Assembly: GCA_029866325.1 (NCBI GenBank)
Contig: JARWZO010000001.1
Coordinates: forward strand, 1 to 35,523
Length of the DNA stretch: 35,523 bases
Direction: 5' to 3'
From: Fluviicola sp.
Lineage (GTDB): Bacteria; Bacteroidota; Bacteroidia; Flavobacteriales_D; Crocinitomicaceae
The notes below the pieces were generated by a model that saw only the letters and a program-made list of their open reading frames with translations, did not search any database and had not been told where the DNA came from. Below, in pieces: positions 16,649-25,128 of this stretch (position 1 is the first letter of the stretch; each line of letters starts with the position of its first letter). Position numbers and translations under genes: made by a program.

Positions 16649-17434
16649 TTACCTAAATCTAAACTCAAACCCCAACCCTTCCTCTCTCAGCCAAACGAGT
16701 TCTGCATCCAACTGCTCTGCAAGCGTCACAATCAATTGTAAGCCCAAACTACTGTTTTTAGCGACATCATAACCTTTCGGTAAACCGATACCGTTATCTT
16801 TCACCCGCAACATATAGCATTCATCTTCCATTTTGAAGGAAATTTCAATGATTCCTTCCCGATCCGGAAAAGCATATTTGTAACTGTTGCTGATAGCTTC
16901 GTTCAAGATCAATCCCAACGGAATCATGCGATCCGCTTCAAGAATGATTTCCTGATCGACAGAGGGCTGAAAATCAACTTTCACATCGCTCATGCAAAAG
17001 GAACTTTCAAGTCCGGTAATCAGGTGATGAATGTAATTAGTAGAATTGATTTTACTCAAGTCTTTGCTTTGGTAAAGCATTTCGTGAACAATCGACATCG
17101 AATCGATTCGGTTCTTGCATTCGCGAATGAGTTCCAGAAAAACAGGGTCGGTTGAGGTGGCCGCTTGCAGGTTCATTAAACTGGCAACGATTTGCAGGTT
17201 GTTCTTTACCCGATGGTGTACTTCTTTGAGCAATGATTCCTTTTCTTTCAGTGTCACGACTGAATTTTCCAATTCTTCTCCTAGCATGTTTACACCGGCC
17301 GCAATCGAATCAAAGACATCATTATTCGAACTGATTTCGGTTTGAACGTTAAATTCCAATCGCGCGTAAGACATAATCACATCTAAAATGGAATTGGTAC
17401 GCTCCTGAATATACTGATCGTCTTTCTCTACCAT
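16649..17434 (-). CDS. Soluble histidine kinase, HisKA_2 type
   Basis: A 261-aa cytoplasmic sensor kinase. The N-terminal 60 residues include a HAMP-like tail (AAGVNMLGEELENSV), followed by the HisKA_2 phosphoacceptor helix LLKEVHHRVKNNLQ (phospho-His probably H74). The C-terminal HATPase_c domain has the N box NEAISNSYKYAF and the G1 box DNGIGLP. I use the ATG at 17434, two bases after the stop of the upstream gene; a TTG at 17455 would overlap it. It has no membrane segment and no response regulator beside it. The small STAS-like protein directly upstream is presumably its partner or input. Confidence 0.9.
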   Translation of the reverse strand: MVEKDDQYIQERTNSILDVIMSYARLEFNVQTEISSNNDVFDSIAAGVNMLGEELENSVVTLKEKESLLKEVHHRVKNNLQIVASLMNLQAATSTDPVFLELIRECKNRIDSMSIVHEMLYQSKDLSKINSTNYIHHLITGLESSFCMSDVKVDFQPSVDQEIILEADRMIPLGLILNEAISNSYKYAFPDREGIIEISFKMEDECYMLRVKDNGIGLPKGYDVAKNSSLGLQLIVTLAEQLDAELVWLREEGLGFEFRFR

Positions 17435-17436
17435 CC

Positions 17437-17823
17437 CTACAGATTTCTTAGCCAATTAAGTGCATCATTTTCATTCAGAAACAACTTTGTAGGAACAGCA
17501 GGTTTGTTGATTCCGAGGAAAAAATTCCCCACCACTTTACTTACTGCAGAATCAATGAGTATGGCAAAAGCGACAGTATTGGTTTCCCGACCATTGGTAG
17601 TGAAAAACGAGCGCGCTTCTCTGGAAATGGATTTGATCCCCCTCGAATCAATCAAAAGCGGGAACTTTTCATCGATAAAAAAGCTATTGACCAATGCAGA
17701 GTTCTCCTTGGCATCTTCCAACGTTACTTCTGCATTCTTTTTTACTTTCGTGCGGGCTATTCCATCAGCACCCATCCAGGTGCGATAACACTTCAATTCA
17801 TGCGCAGTAGATGGAATCTTCAT
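17437..17823 (-). CDS. STAS-like small protein (SpoIIAA-like fold), kinase partner
   Basis: A 128-aa cytoplasmic protein. The pattern FPLLIDSRGIKSISREARSFF, followed by AVAFAIL-type strands and the end FLGINKPAVPTKLFLNENDALNWL, is that of a Bacteroidota family with a STAS/SEC14-like alpha-beta fold (DUF7793-like). These usually sit beside histidine kinases. I start at ATG 17823, because the open frame upstream adds only a short hydrophobic stretch and the -7 box at 17829 lies inside it. The gene ends 2 bp before the kinase start, so they are translationally coupled. Its biochemical role is unknown. Confidence 0.8.
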   Translation of the reverse strand: MKIPSTAHELKCYRTWMGADGIARTKVKKNAEVTLEDAKENSALVNSFFIDEKFPLLIDSRGIKSISREARSFFTTNGRETNTVAFAILIDSAVSKVVGNFFLGINKPAVPTKLFLNENDALNWLRNL

Positions 17824-17828
17824 AATTC

Positions 17829-17836
17829 CAAAAATA
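17829..17836 (-). promoter_or_regulatory. -7 box upstream of the STAS-like/kinase pair
   Basis: On the minus strand TATTTTTG matches TAnnTTTG, ending 5 bp before the ATG at 17823. Transcription from it would give a nearly leaderless message. The -33 element is weak (TTTG about 14 bp upstream). Confidence 0.35.
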
Positions 17837-17928
17837 AGGAAAAAGAGATGCAAAAACAGATGGGTAAATTGGAAACGTAAAAAATATTAAAATCGGTTTG
17901 ACCTAACAAAAACGGGGAAACTAAATAG

Positions 17929-17962
17929 TTGGTCGGAAAGCAGGCCGGTTTTTGTCGACCAA
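17929..17962. repeat. Small inverted repeat downstream of the TPR kinase
   Basis: TTGGTCG (17929-17935) and CGACCAA (17956-17962) form a 7-bp stem with a 20-base loop just after the kinase stop (minus strand). No T-tract follows on the minus strand, so termination there is uncertain. Confidence 0.35.
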
Positions 17963-17975
17963 TTTCGAGGCTTGA

Positions 17976-19730
17976 CTAAACAGGAAACTCCAATCGAAAA
18001 GTAGTTCCTTCTTCGCGTGATTCGAGCACAAAACTGCCCTCCAATTGTTGTGTTAATGCTTCCACAATTTCCAAGCCGAGTGAATTGCCTTTTGCGGATG
18101 AAGCTGACTGAAGTCCCAATCCGTTGTCGATTACCTCGAGCATAAAATGCTTGCGATCATTGGTGGTTCGTACAATCAATTGCGGTTGTTCGATGTTGGT
18201 GAAAGCGTGTTTAAAGGCGTTGTTAATGACCTCGGAAGCAATCAAACCAAGTGGAACGGAGCGGTCAATGTCCAATTCGGAAGGTATCACTTTGAAGATA
18301 CAATGCACTCTTTTTTCCGGTGAACTGAAGGCTTTTTCCTGCAATTCCAGAATGTCTCTCAAATACGATTGGATATTCACTTTTCCTAAATCGGCATCTT
18401 GTTGATACAGGTTTTGGTGCATCAACGCGATGGATTGAATGCGTGATTTACTTTCCTGCAATGCCTTGATCGCATTGGGGTCGGTGAGCTGCAATTCCTG
18501 AAGATTCAATAAGCTCGAAATGATCTGCAAACTGTTTTTTACACGATGGTGCACCTCTTTCAATAAGACTTCTCGTTCGTGCAAGGCTTTGTCAATTTGA
18601 CTGTTTTTCAAGCGGATTCGATGATTGGAAAGTGCCAAACGCCGGTTGAGAATGCGAACCCTGCGATTGTAGAAGAAAAATAAAATGAGCAACACAATCA
18701 AAATTCCCATTCCTATAAAAGCCGCGTAGGTTTGTCGGGTCTGTGTCTCTATTTTTCGAGATTGGTTCGCAATGGTGCGCTGATCTATTTTTTTCTGGTA
18801 TTCTACTTCCAGCTGTGCAATGTATTGATCATTTTCATCCGAAATGATGGAATCTTCATAAGCATGTGATAGCTCTGAAAAATGAAGCGCTTTTTCGAAA
18901 TTCCCCATTTTTTGATGGGTTTGTTTTAGACCGTCGTAGCTAAATTGAATGTTTGAAAAACTGCCACTTTTCAGACTGAGATCCAAGCACAAATTCAAGT
19001 AATACAATGACGAATCGTATAATTTTTCTTTCCGAAGCACTTCTGCCAAGTTGTAATAAATGTACAATTCAGAATTTTTGTTCTTTTCTGAAATATAGGT
19101 TTTTAAGGCTTCTCGGTACGCTTTTTTCGCCTTTTCATACTTGTTTTCTTCACTGTAGATGTTGGCAATGTTATTATCAATATCAGCTACATTCAGATAG
19201 GCCTTTAGTTGGTTGAAATAGGCTTTGGATTGATTGTAATAACCCAATGCCGTTTCGAAATCTTTTTTGTCGTAAGCATCATTTCCCAAACCGTTGTATG
19301 CTTCTGCAATGGTTTTTTTAGCATTGATTTTTTTAGCCAAATGCAATGCCTTCACATAATCGTCGTGCGATTTATCGTACTTACCAATGGCCGAATAATC
19401 ATGTCCCATCAGTAAAAAGGAAGCTGCCAACCCTTGTGTATGATTGTGACTATGAAAGAGTTTTCGGGCGCGCAAGGCATATTTTAATGAAGATTTATAC
19501 GAGCCACGGTAGTTCTCAATTCTTCCTTTTTCAAGCAAAACCTTGGCACGTAATGTGTCATTTTTACTTGTATTGGACAAACGAAGCGCCGAATCGATGA
19601 CTTCTTCGGCTTTTAATAAATCAAATCTGCTTAATTCATTTGCTTTGCTCACGAGTTTATTGATCCTTGACTCTTGGCAGGTAACGTTGCAACACCATAA
19701 AAAAAACGAGAACAGGAGATAAATACGCAT
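17976..19730 (-). CDS. TPR-containing membrane histidine kinase, HisKA_2 type
   Basis: A 584-aa sensor kinase. The ATG at 19730 gives the signal peptide MRIYLLFSFFLWCCNVTCQ; the frame upstream runs into an inverted repeat. The periplasmic part (about residues 20-330) is a series of TPR helices, for example AEAYNGLGNDAYDKKDFETALGYYNQS. A transmembrane segment near 335-360 (AAFIGMGILIVLLILFFF) is followed by a coiled coil. Next come the HisKA_2 helix LLKEVHHRVKNSLQIISSLLNLQ and the HATPase_c domain (SEVINNAFKHAF, DNGLGL). Periplasmic TPRs with HisKA_2 are common in Bacteroidota. No response regulator is adjacent. Its catalytic half closely resembles the neighbouring soluble kinase, so the two may have arisen by duplication. 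Confidence 0.92.
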   Translation of the reverse strand: MRIYLLFSFFLWCCNVTCQESRINKLVSKANELSRFDLLKAEEVIDSALRLSNTSKNDTLRAKVLLEKGRIENYRGSYKSSLKYALRARKLFHSHNHTQGLAASFLLMGHDYSAIGKYDKSHDDYVKALHLAKKINAKKTIAEAYNGLGNDAYDKKDFETALGYYNQSKAYFNQLKAYLNVADIDNNIANIYSEENKYEKAKKAYREALKTYISEKNKNSELYIYYNLAEVLRKEKLYDSSLYYLNLCLDLSLKSGSFSNIQFSYDGLKQTHQKMGNFEKALHFSELSHAYEDSIISDENDQYIAQLEVEYQKKIDQRTIANQSRKIETQTRQTYAAFIGMGILIVLLILFFFYNRRVRILNRRLALSNHRIRLKNSQIDKALHEREVLLKEVHHRVKNSLQIISSLLNLQELQLTDPNAIKALQESKSRIQSIALMHQNLYQQDADLGKVNIQSYLRDILELQEKAFSSPEKRVHCIFKVIPSELDIDRSVPLGLIASEVINNAFKHAFTNIEQPQLIVRTTNDRKHFMLEVIDNGLGLQSASSAKGNSLGLEIVEALTQQLEGSFVLESREEGTTFRLEFPV

Positions 19731-19822
19731 GTTAAAAAGCTGAAAATGCAGTAGCTGTTGAGATAAATGTACTTCTTTTTGCGTTAGTACGATTTCTCTG
19801 ATTGAAAACTTTTTCGATGCTT

Positions 19823-19872
19823 GATGTTGGATGCTTGATGTACAATTCATCAAAAATCAAGCATCCAACATC
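19823..19872. repeat. 17-bp inverted repeat in the divergent promoter region
   Basis: Arms 19823-19839 and 19856-19872 are perfect reverse complements built from GATGTTGGATGCTTGAT. They lie between the divergent TPR kinase and DUF3467 genes. The repeat resembles the GTTGAAT hairpin in the porin gene at 28705. It may form a bidirectional RNA hairpin. Confidence 0.75.
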
Positions 19873-19919
19873 CAACATCACAAACATTTGGTTACCTTCG
19901 TACTATAGTATAAGTCATC

Positions 19920-20228
19920 ATGGAAAAGAACGACAATCAGTTAAATATTGAGCTATCCGAGGAGTTGGCTGAAGGAATTTATTCGAATTTGGCAATCATC
20001 ACGCATTCGCAAGCCGAATTTGTTACCGATTTCATTCAAATGATGCCGGGTATGCCCAAAGCAAAAGTTCGTTCCCGTGTGATTATGTCACCCCAAAACG
20101 CGAAACGCTTGATGCGCGCACTTGCTGAAAACATTCAGAAGTACGAACAAGCGAATGGCGTGATTGTTGACACCGAAAGCACACCTTTTCCACCGATGAA
20201 TTTCGGAGGTCCGGCAACTCAGGCATAA
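19920..20228 (+). CDS. DUF3467 family protein
   Basis: A small cytoplasmic protein of 102 aa. The motif GIYSNLAIITHSQAEFVTDF (residues 19-38), then MPKAKVRSRVIMSPQNAKRL and a C-terminal Gly/Pro-rich tail, is diagnostic for the DUF3467 family. The family is widespread in Bacteroidota and its function is unknown. In this phylum it is often encoded near rpoB/rpoC. It precedes the His-rich protein gene by 20 bp on the same strand, so it could lie in the same transcript as the metal-efflux genes, although a functional link is unproven. Confidence 0.9.
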   Translation: MEKNDNQLNIELSEELAEGIYSNLAIITHSQAEFVTDFIQMMPGMPKAKVRSRVIMSPQNAKRLMRALAENIQKYEQANGVIVDTESTPFPPMNFGGPATQA

Positions 20229-20248
20229 TATAGTTAGTAATTATCAGC

Positions 20249-20653
20249 ATGGTTTTGCTCAAAAAAATAGGAATCGTTTTGTTTGTAGTGGGAATCTTCT
20301 CTACAACCGGAATTGTTCATTTTGCGAGTAACTTATCAGGTATGATCGCTCATTACGAGCATCACAACGAGGAACACGAAACCATTGGTTTTTTGGAGTT
20401 TTTGTCAGATCATTTCAATAACCAAGATCATCACGAAGACCAACACCCCGGTCACAACGATTTTCCGTTTCACCACGATCATTCTACTACCGGTTGTTCA
20501 TCGTTCCTCACGTTTATTCCAGCAAGCAACCCAATGGTGTATGAGATTCCTCTTACACATTTTGATATTCCCCAATCTACAAAGATTAGCAATTACCCGC
20601 AATTCAGCACTTCTGAGTTTGCTTCGTCCATCTGGCAACCGCCACAAGTTTAG
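20249..20653 (+). CDS. Histidine-rich membrane-anchored protein of the metal-efflux cluster
   Basis: A 134-aa protein with one N-terminal hydrophobic segment (residues 6-24) that acts as membrane anchor or signal peptide. It has 12 histidines between residues 35 and 78 (HYEHHNEEH, DHHEDQH, FHHDHS). The His/Asp/Glu-rich part would face the periplasm and could bind divalent metal or copper. The C-terminal 50 residues have no recognised motif. It lies directly before the RND pump gene and is probably co-transcribed with it. Small His-rich proteins in this position are common in Bacteroidota metal-efflux operons. It is likely a metal buffer or sensor, which is an inference from composition and context. 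Confidence 0.8.
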   Translation: MVLLKKIGIVLFVVGIFSTTGIVHFASNLSGMIAHYEHHNEEHETIGFLEFLSDHFNNQDHHEDQHPGHNDFPFHHDHSTTGCSSFLTFIPASNPMVYEIPLTHFDIPQSTKISNYPQFSTSEFASSIWQPPQV

Positions 20654-20741
20654 TTAATCCGTTTCCGGTTTTGCGGAATGAATGATTCCTATTCCATTCA
20701 ATGGAACGGGTTCATATCGTGTATTAACTAATCTCATTAGT

Positions 20742-23700
20742 ATGTTAGATAAAATCATCTCATTTTCTATTAAAAACAAGCTCGTGATCGGCATTATGAT
20801 CATAGCGCTTATTGGATGGGGAACTTACTCCGTCAACCAATTACCCATAGATGCGGTACCGGATATTACCAATAATCAGGTACAGATTCTTACTTCTTCG
20901 CCCAGTAACGGGGCCGAGGACATCGAACGATTCGTTACTTTTCCGGTTGAACAAACCATGGCCACCATTCCCGAAATCGAGGAAGTGCGGTCGTTTAGCC
21001 GGTTTGGACTCTCGGTAGTGACCGTTGTTTTCAAAGAAGACGTCGATATTTATTGGGCGCGTCAGCAAGTGGGCGAACGACTCAATGACGCCACCAAAAC
21101 AATTCCACCGGGAATGGGGATTCCGGAAATGGCACCGCTTACTACCGGGTTGGGTGAAATTTACCAATACGTGATTCGTACCAAAAAAGGCTTTGAGCAT
21201 AAGTACGATGCCACCGAATTGCGCACCATTCAGGATTGGATTGTCCGCCGCCAATTATTGGGTGTAGAAGGTATTGCCGATGTTAGCAGCTTTGGCGGAT
21301 ACCTCAAACAATACGAAATCTCGCTCGACCCCGATATGCTGAAAAGCATGAATGTAAGTATTGCAGAGGTATTTACTGCGCTCGAGAAAAACAATCAGAA
21401 CACCGGTGGTGCTTACATCGACAAAAAACCGAATGTGTATTTTATCCGAAGCGAAGGCCTCATTCAATCGATTGAAGACATTGAAAGCATCGTTGTGAAA
21501 GTTAATGAAAACGGTATTCCGGTTCTGATCGGAAACGTGGCCGAAGTGAAATTTGGCGCTGCAACACGTTATGGGGCTATGACGCGCAACAACGATGGTG
21601 AAGTGGTCGGCGCAATAGTAATGATGCTCAAAGGAGCCAATTCATCCAAAGTGATTGCCAATGTGAAAGAACGCATGGAGCAAATCAAAAAAACGCTTCC
21701 CGAAGGTATCGTAGTTGAACCGTTTTTGGATCGCACAAAATTGGTCAACAACGCGATTGGTACGGTTACCAAAAACCTCGCTGAAGGAGCGTTAATCGTG
21801 ATTTTTGTACTCGTATTGCTGCTTGGGAATTTCCGCGCCGGACTCATAGTTGCCTCGGTGATTCCCTTGGCGATGCTGTTTGCCATTTCACTGATGAACC
21901 TTTTTGGTGTGAGCGGTAACCTGATGAGCCTCGGAGCCATCGATTTTGGGTTGATTGTAGACGGAGCGGTTATCATTGTGGAAGCAACGCTGCATCATCT
22001 GAATAAACGCAAGAAACAAGTGGCGTTATCCCAATCCGAAATGGATCATGAAGTGTATACTTCGGCCTCGAAAATACGGAATAGCGCCGCGTTCGGTGAA
22101 ATCATCATTCTCATTGTTTACTTGCCGATTTTGGCGTTGGTGGGCGTAGAAGGAAAGATGTTCAAGCCGATGGCACAAACCGTTGTGTTCGCCATTTTGG
22201 GAGCGTTTATATTGTCGTTGACCTATGTGCCGATGATGAGCGCACTATTTCTGAGTAAAAAAATCTCTCTGAAACGCACCATTTCCGACCGTATTATAGA
22301 AGCGTGCCAACGCGCCTATGAACCGATGTTGCGTTTTGCAATGCGTTTCAAGGTGGCGGTTGCAGGTACGGCTGTCAGTTTGTTTATCCTCTGTTTGTTT
22401 TTATTCGGTTCTATGGGTTCGGAGTTTATCCCGACATTGGAAGAAGGCGATTTTGCAGTTGAAACACGTGTGCTCACCGGAAGTAGTTTGTCGCAAACAA
22501 TCGAAGCGGCAACCAGATCAGGAAAGGTATTGAAAGATCATTTTCCGGAGGTCAAGGAAGTAGTTGGCAAAATAGGCTCAAGCGAAATTCCAACCGATCC
22601 GATGCCTGTTGAAGCATGTGATTTAATGGTAATCCTGAAAGATAAATCCGAGTGGACTAGTGCTTCCACACGCGATGAACTGGCCGAAAAAATGCAAGCG
22701 AAACTCGAAGAACACATTCCGGGTGTAAGCTTCGGATTTCAACAACCCATTCAAATGCGTTTCAATGAATTGATGACCGGTGCGCGTCAGGATGTGGTGA
22801 TCAAAATCTATGGCGAAAACCTGGATAAATTGAGCAAATACGCCAAACAGATCGGTGCCATTTCCAGCAAAATTGAAGGTGCACAGGATGTGTATGTAGA
22901 ACAGGTTTCGGGCTTACCGCAGGTCGTGATCAAATTCAAACGCGATAAAATTGCCCAATTCGGAATGAACGTCGAAGACATCAATACCGCTATCCGCACA
23001 GGTTTTGCAGGTGAAGTTGCCGGTTTGGTATTTGAAGGTGAAAAACGCTTCGAATTGGTGGTTCGCCTTGATAAGACCAATCGTCAAAACCTCGATGATG
23101 TAAAGAGTCTTTTCATCGAATCGCCATCCGGTGCACAAATTCCGTTGGAACAATTGGCAGAAGTCGACTTCAAAGAAGGTCCGAACCAGATTCAGCGCGA
23201 CGATGCCAAACGCAGAATCATTGTGGGTTTCAACGTTCGCGGAAGAGATGTGGAAAGCATTGTGGAAGAAATTCAGCAGAAAATTGAGAAAGACGTGAAA
23301 TTTGAAGCGGGTTATTACCCAACTTACGGCGGTACGTTTGAAAACCTCAATGCAGCAAAAGAGCGCTTGTCAATTGCCGTTCCGGTAGCCTTGTTACTGA
23401 TTTTCTTTTTGCTGTACATGACTTTTAAATCGTCTAAACAAGCTCTGTTGATCTTCACCGCAATCCCGCTTTCTGCCATTGGCGGTGTATTGGCGCTTTG
23501 GATGCGTGGAATGCCTTTCAGTATTTCTGCCGGTGTGGGCTTTATTGCGTTGTTTGGAGTAGCGGTATTAAACGGAATTGTACTCATTGCCGAGTTTAAC
23601 CGACTTAGAAAAGAAGGTATGAAAGATACGATGGAAATAATTAAAACGGGAGCAATGGTGCGTTTGCGTCCGGTAATCATGACGGCGTTGGTGGCTTCAC

Positions 23701-25100
23701 TCGGTTTTTTACCAATGGCGCTTTCAAACGGAAGTGGAGCAGAGGTTCAGAAACCGCTTGCTACGGTGGTGATTGGTGGTTTACTTACGGCGACGTTACT
23801 CACATTATTGGTGTTACCGATTTTGTATTATTGGTCAGAGAAAATCAAACCGAAACCGGTAGCGGTACCCAAAGTGGTTTCTGTGATTACGATACTCTTT
23901 TTATCGGGATTCGGTTTTTCCCAAACAAGAACGGTCACATTAGAGCAGGCCATTCAGGAAGGATTGATGAACAATAAGAATGTCATTGCGTCCAATCTGC
24001 AAACCGATTTTCAAACGCAGTACAAACAAACCTTGTTTGAAATTCCCAAAACGGATGTCAGTTTCATGATGGGACAATACAACAGCATTAACCGGAAAGA
24101 CAACAACCTCAGCCTTTCGCAAACCATTCCGTTTCCAACCGTTTTTTCGGCCAACGCGACTTTGGGCGATGCCTTGATTGAAGAAAGCCGATTAAAAACA
24201 GCCATTACGAAAAATGAATTGGCGCACCAAATCAGGCAAACCTATTTTTACCTGCAATACCTGCACGATCAGGAAACGCTGTTGAAACAACAAGACAGTA
24301 TTTTTACCGATTTCGTTCGGGTAGCGTCATTGCGCTTCAAAACGGGTGAAGGCTCGGCGCTTGAAAAAACCACTGCCGAAACGCAGGTCAGTGATATTGG
24401 AAACCAGTTGGCTCAAAACAAGGCCAATCAATTGCGCTATTCGGCGTTTTTACAAACCTTGCTCGGCAGCAACGAACCGGTTATGATTGCTGAAACAACA
24501 CTTCTGGAACAAACGGTAATTCCACAAACCGATTCCGTTGCCGTTCAATCGAATCCGGAATTGGCGTTGATCCAACAACAAATTGATATAGCCGAAAAAC
24601 AACGCAAAGTTGAAATCGCCAAAGGACTGCCGGATATTACATTGGGTTATTTCAACCAAACATTGATTGGGGTGCAGACCATCGACAATCAGGAAGTTTA
24701 TTTTGATGCTTCCAAGCGCTTTCAGGGCTTTCAGGTAGGGTTAGCTATTCCCTTGTTTTTCAACGGCTATAATGCCAAGGTGAAATCTGCAGCATTGACA
24801 ACAAAAGTTGCCGAAGGAAAGATGGATGCTTATCAGGCCAATCTGGAAAACAGCTACGGACAAGCTGTTCAGGAATATGTCAATAATAGAAGCAACCTCA
24901 CTTTTTACAATCAATCGGCTCTTCCAAATGCGCAGGTGATTCTTGCCAATAGCGGAAAAGCTTATTCACTTGGTGAAATCGGGTATCCCGAATACCTGCT
25001 CAGTCTCAAAACAGCAAATGAGATCATGGAAAAACAATTATTGGCATTGCTTCAAACCAACCTGAGTGCGGCCAATATTCAGTTCTTGATCGGACAATAA
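20742..25100 (+). CDS. CusA/CzcA-type heavy-metal RND pump fused to a TolC-like outer membrane factor
   Basis: A 1452-aa fusion protein. Residues 1-1040 are a heavy-metal-efflux RND pump with 12 membrane segments and two large periplasmic loops. The proton-relay motif of transmembrane segment 4, DFGLIVDGAVIIVE, has D401, D407 and E414, matching the CzcA triad. A porter-domain motif, MRFNELMTGARQDVVIKI, is also typical. Residues about 1045-1066 form an extra hydrophobic, signal-peptide-like segment ending in GFGFSQ. The remainder (1067-1452) is an outer-membrane-factor domain with two repeats of coiled-coil helices (VTLEQAIQEGLMNN at its start). I start at ATG 20742, where MLDKIISFSIKNK begins the family; the longer frame is non-family. 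The adaptor gene follows after 28 bp. Substrate (Cu/Ag or Co/Zn/Cd) is not resolved. Confidence 0.96.
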   Translation: MLDKIISFSIKNKLVIGIMIIALIGWGTYSVNQLPIDAVPDITNNQVQILTSSPSNGAEDIERFVTFPVEQTMATIPEIEEVRSFSRFGLSVVTVVFKEDVDIYWARQQVGERLNDATKTIPPGMGIPEMAPLTTGLGEIYQYVIRTKKGFEHKYDATELRTIQDWIVRRQLLGVEGIADVSSFGGYLKQYEISLDPDMLKSMNVSIAEVFTALEKNNQNTGGAYIDKKPNVYFIRSEGLIQSIEDIESIVVKVNENGIPVLIGNVAEVKFGAATRYGAMTRNNDGEVVGAIVMMLKGANSSKVIANVKERMEQIKKTLPEGIVVEPFLDRTKLVNNAIGTVTKNLAEGALIVIFVLVLLLGNFRAGLIVASVIPLAMLFAISLMNLFGVSGNLMSLGAIDFGLIVDGAVIIVEATLHHLNKRKKQVALSQSEMDHEVYTSASKIRNSAAFGEIIILIVYLPILALVGVEGKMFKPMAQTVVFAILGAFILSLTYVPMMSALFLSKKISLKRTISDRIIEACQRAYEPMLRFAMRFKVAVAGTAVSLFILCLFLFGSMGSEFIPTLEEGDFAVETRVLTGSSLSQTIEAATRSGKVLKDHFPEVKEVVGKIGSSEIPTDPMPVEACDLMVILKDKSEWTSASTRDELAEKMQAKLEEHIPGVSFGFQQPIQMRFNELMTGARQDVVIKIYGENLDKLSKYAKQIGAISSKIEGAQDVYVEQVSGLPQVVIKFKRDKIAQFGMNVEDINTAIRTGFAGEVAGLVFEGEKRFELVVRLDKTNRQNLDDVKSLFIESPSGAQIPLEQLAEVDFKEGPNQIQRDDAKRRIIVGFNVRGRDVESIVEEIQQKIEKDVKFEAGYYPTYGGTFENLNAAKERLSIAVPVALLLIFFLLYMTFKSSKQALLIFTAIPLSAIGGVLALWMRGMPFSISAGVGFIALFGVAVLNGIVLIAEFNRLRKEGMKDTMEIIKTGAMVRLRPVIMTALVASLGFLPMALSNGSGAEVQKPLATVVIGGLLTATLLTLLVLPILYYWSEKIKPKPVAVPKVVSVITILFLSGFGFSQTRTVTLEQAIQEGLMNNKNVIASNLQTDFQTQYKQTLFEIPKTDVSFMMGQYNSINRKDNNLSLSQTIPFPTVFSANATLGDALIEESRLKTAITKNELAHQIRQTYFYLQYLHDQETLLKQQDSIFTDFVRVASLRFKTGEGSALEKTTAETQVSDIGNQLAQNKANQLRYSAFLQTLLGSNEPVMIAETTLLEQTVIPQTDSVAVQSNPELALIQQQIDIAEKQRKVEIAKGLPDITLGYFNQTLIGVQTIDNQEVYFDASKRFQGFQVGLAIPLFFNGYNAKVKSAALTTKVAEGKMDAYQANLENSYGQAVQEYVNNRSNLTFYNQSALPNAQVILANSGKAYSLGEIGYPEYLLSLKTANEIMEKQLLALLQTNLSAANIQFLIGQ

Positions 25101-25128
25101 TTCAATTATCAGCATTAAAAGATACGAT

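Noticed and set aside
19731-19853. N-terminal extension of the TPR kinase frame
   Set aside because: It overlaps the inverted repeat, and the signal peptide starts at 19730.
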